Shown: positions 19,835 through 21,757 of the stretch, piece by piece
How positions within the stretch are numbered: the stretch's first letter is position 1
Layout: each line of letters begins with the position of its first letter
Notes under the pieces: generated by a model
The model's database searches: none
What the model was told of the DNA's origin: nothing
What the model saw: only the letters and a program-made list of their open reading frames with translations
Program-made: the position numbers and the translations under genes
DNA from: HO2-45-11b sp964450915
GTDB taxonomy: Bacteria; Patescibacteriota; Andersenbacteria; UBA10190
NCBI GenBank assembly: GCA_964450915.1
Contig: CAYVFG010000014.1
Coordinates: 1-21,757 of the forward strand
Reading direction: 5' to 3'
Length of the DNA: 21,757 nucleotides

Positions 19835-21325
19835 TTACCTCGCCAGCGCGTCAGCTCGTATTTCGCGGATCACATTCACTTTAACATCCCCAGGATACGT
19901 TAATTCCTGTTCAATCTGCTTTGCAATGTCTTGCGCCAGCTTGATTGCGGCTAGGTCATCAATTTTCTTCGGTTCTACAAATACGCGCACTTCGCGGCCG
20001 GCATAGATTGCGTATGCCTTATTAACGCCTTCATAGCTGGTTGCGATTTGCTCCAAGTTTTCCATGCGCTTTACGTATTCCTCCACATTCTCTTTGCGCG
20101 CTCCTGGGCGTGCAGCGGAGATTGCGTCCGCAACCTGCACGATGATCGCCTCGCGCGTATCAAACGGATAATCCTCATGATGCGCAGCGGCAGCTTTAAT
20201 AATCGCTTCGCTGATATTAAATTTACGCATGATCTTCTCCCCGATTTCTACGTGATTGCCCTCCACTTCATGATCGATTGCTTTTCCGATGTCGTGTAGT
20301 AAGGTGGCTTTCTTTGCAATCTCTACGTCCGCACCTAATTCTTCTGCAAGCATGATGGCGATACGAGCCGCTTCCCAGCTGTGCTTTAAAATATTTTGAC
20401 GATAGCTGGTTCGATATTTCATTCTGCCCACCAAATGCACTAATTGAGGAGGAAAATCGAGAATGCCTAAGTCAAATAACGCAGCTTCTCCGGACTCCCG
20501 AATGTCGTCGTTAATTTTTTTCTTTGCTTCTTCTACAACTTCTTCGATGCGACCTGGGTGTACGCGCCCGTCTTTCATCAAGGCTTCAATGGCGCGCTTT
20601 GCAACTTGCCTGCGCACAGGAGAAAAGCCAGATACCATAATCGTATTTCCTTCATCAATAACAATTTCGCACCCTGTAACGCGTTCGAGGTGTTGAATGT
20701 TACGCCCTTCTTTCCCGATGATTCTCCCGATCATGGAAGCATCAGGAACATCTACGTGCGATGTAGAATTTTCTGCCACATGGCTCGATGCATATCGCTG
20801 GATAACGAGCGACAAAATATTGTGCGCCTTTTCTTCTAATTGATGCTCCCCTTCTTGTTCCATTTTTCGAACACGGCGAACAATTTCTTCTTTTGTTCTA
20901 TCTTCCGCAATTTTCAAAACATTTTGTTCAGCTTGCTGTGCGGTAAGGCCAGAAATTTCTACTAATCGTTTTTGTTCCTCTTCTCGCAATGTTTCATACT
21001 GCTGTTTCTCAGATTCTAGCTCAGTTTTGAGCGCCTGAATTTCTTGTTCCTTTTTTTCAACATCGTCTAATTTTGAATCCAGCTTTGTTTCACGCTCCGA
21101 TATTCTTTTTTCCAACTCGATAATCTGTTGTTTTCGTTGATCTAACTCTTTTTCTGATTCTTCTTTTAAATTCTGAATTTTTTCTTTTGCAGACGCCAGT
21201 TTTTCTTGGATTTTAGAATCGATACGCGTGCTGTTTTTCTTGCCGAGGGCAAGATGAAGGGCGTATCCAATGCCAATCCCAACTGCAGCCGCCAGCAAAG
21301 CCGGTGCCAGGGTCGCTACATCCAT
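19835..21325 (-). CDS. rny: Ribonuclease Y
   Basis: A 496-residue membrane-anchored endoribonuclease that initiates mRNA decay. In order: an N-terminal TM (about 5-27), a long charged coiled coil (about 35-190), a KH domain with GRIIGKEGRN (200-209), an HD domain with LLHDIGKA (H344-D345) and DYPFDTREAIIVQVADAISAARPGA, and a C-terminal RNase Y domain ending VKVNVIREIRADALAR. Length is just below the usual ~510-520. It lies 42 bp behind clpP with no terminator between, so co-transcription is possible; no SD is present. Confidence 0.97.
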   Translation of the reverse strand: MDVATLAPALLAAAVGIGIGYALHLALGKKNSTRIDSKIQEKLASAKEKIQNLKEESEKELDQRKQQIIELEKRISERETKLDSKLDDVEKKEQEIQALKTELESEKQQYETLREEEQKRLVEISGLTAQQAEQNVLKIAEDRTKEEIVRRVRKMEQEGEHQLEEKAHNILSLVIQRYASSHVAENSTSHVDVPDASMIGRIIGKEGRNIQHLERVTGCEIVIDEGNTIMVSGFSPVRRQVAKRAIEALMKDGRVHPGRIEEVVEEAKKKINDDIRESGEAALFDLGILDFPPQLVHLVGRMKYRTSYRQNILKHSWEAARIAIMLAEELGADVEIAKKATLLHDIGKAIDHEVEGNHVEIGEKIMRKFNISEAIIKAAAAHHEDYPFDTREAIIVQVADAISAARPGARKENVEEYVKRMENLEQIATSYEGVNKAYAIYAGREVRVFVEPKKIDDLAAIKLAQDIAKQIEQELTYPGDVKVNVIREIRADALAR

Positions 21326-21367
21326 AGATTGTAAAGTAAATAGTAAGCTGTAAGAGGGGATGCCCGG

Positions 21368-21757
21368 CTACGCCTTGGTGATAATCTTGTCGATAAGGCC
21401 GTACTCCATGGCTTCCTCTGAGGACATATAGTAGTCCCTGTCCGTATCTTTTTCCACTTTTTTGAACTCCTTGCCTGTATGATGCGCTAGGATGTGATTA
21501 AGCTTGTCCTTTGTTTTCAGGATATGGCGAGCGCTAATTTCTATATCCGAGGCCTGCCCTTCGGCTCCGCCTAAGACTTGATGAATCATCACCTCGGCGT
21601 TAGGGAGTGCAAAACGCTTCCCAGGAGCTCCGGCAGCCAAGAGTACTGCGCCCATGCTAGCTGCGATACCCATGCAAATGGTAGAAACGTCCGGTTGAAC
21701 GAATTGCATCGTGTCATACATTGCCATGCCGGCTGTGACTTGGCCTCCTGGAGAGTT
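21368..21757 (-). CDS. clpP: ATP-dependent Clp protease proteolytic subunit ClpP (5' end beyond window)
   Basis: The C-terminal 129 residues of ClpP, a serine protease that forms a tetradecameric chamber with ClpX/ClpC-type unfoldases. NSPGG, the oxyanion-hole segment, is at the window edge, followed by GIAASMGA with the catalytic Ser, EVMIHQ with the catalytic His and DRDYYMS with the catalytic Asp, so the active site is complete. The frame is open through 21757; about 65-70 N-terminal residues lie outside. Confidence 0.97.
   Translation of the reverse strand, partial: NSPGGQVTAGMAMYDTMQFVQPDVSTICMGIAASMGAVLLAAGAPGKRFALPNAEVMIHQVLGGAEGQASDIEISARHILKTKDKLNHILAHHTGKEFKKVEKDTDRDYYMSSEEAMEYGLIDKIITKA

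Overview
This window looks like a piece of a Candidatus Patescibacteria (CPR) chromosome, most likely from a Parcubacteria-like lineage. The placement rests on the 5' end of the 16S rRNA, whose opening reads GCTGGCAGTATGGATAAGGC. It is supported by compact housekeeping proteins with lineage-type reductions and by nine tRNA genes that all lack an encoded CCA end. The lineage is an inference from the sequence alone; no database was searched. There are no insertion sequences, phage genes or CRISPR arrays.

Layout. 1-6.9 kb is a run of minus-strand housekeeping genes: tRNA-Arg, rnhB, rpmF, nusB, rnc, a short smc, rpsP, khpA, trmD, a PAP2-like membrane protein, then the start of a 16S rRNA gene with a strong promoter. 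ftsH follows on the plus strand (7.0-8.8 kb). 8.8-10.0 kb holds a lone receiver-like protein behind tRNA-Val(GAC), a tRNA-Ile with the rare UAU anticodon, and a small Cys-rich orphan. 10.0-13.3 kb is a three-gene MacAB/YknXYZ-type ABC exporter operon. 13.3-14.9 kb (plus strand) carries an RluA-family pseudouridine synthase and two small orphans. 14.95-17.0 kb (minus strand) has tRNA-Leu, tRNA-Cys, rplS and two exported double-psi beta-barrel wall proteins. 17.1-17.55 kb carries no convincing protein gene but has its own promoter and terminator and many self-complementary segments; I read it as an unrecognised structured RNA. Four tRNAs follow, then a base-excision-repair pair (nfo and a family-4-like uracil-DNA glycosylase), a small plus-strand membrane protein, RNase Y and the C-terminal part of ClpP.

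How it works together. Most of the content is translation, RNA processing (RNase III, HII and Y, NusB, TrmD, a pseudouridine synthase), proteolysis (FtsH, ClpP), chromosome maintenance and DNA repair. The exported barrel proteins and the ABC exporter act at the envelope.

A recurring theme is initiation. Conserved genes lack Shine-Dalgarno (SD) sequences, and several carry a -10 hexamer only 6-7 nt before the ATG, which suggests leaderless mRNAs. Four unrecognised or accessory genes instead have clear SDs. The points most worth a second look are the 17.1-17.5 kb RNA candidate, a terminator hairpin placed at the predicted transcript start of the RlpA-like gene, the uracil-DNA glycosylase with all four Fe-S cysteines replaced, and the hinge-less short SMC.
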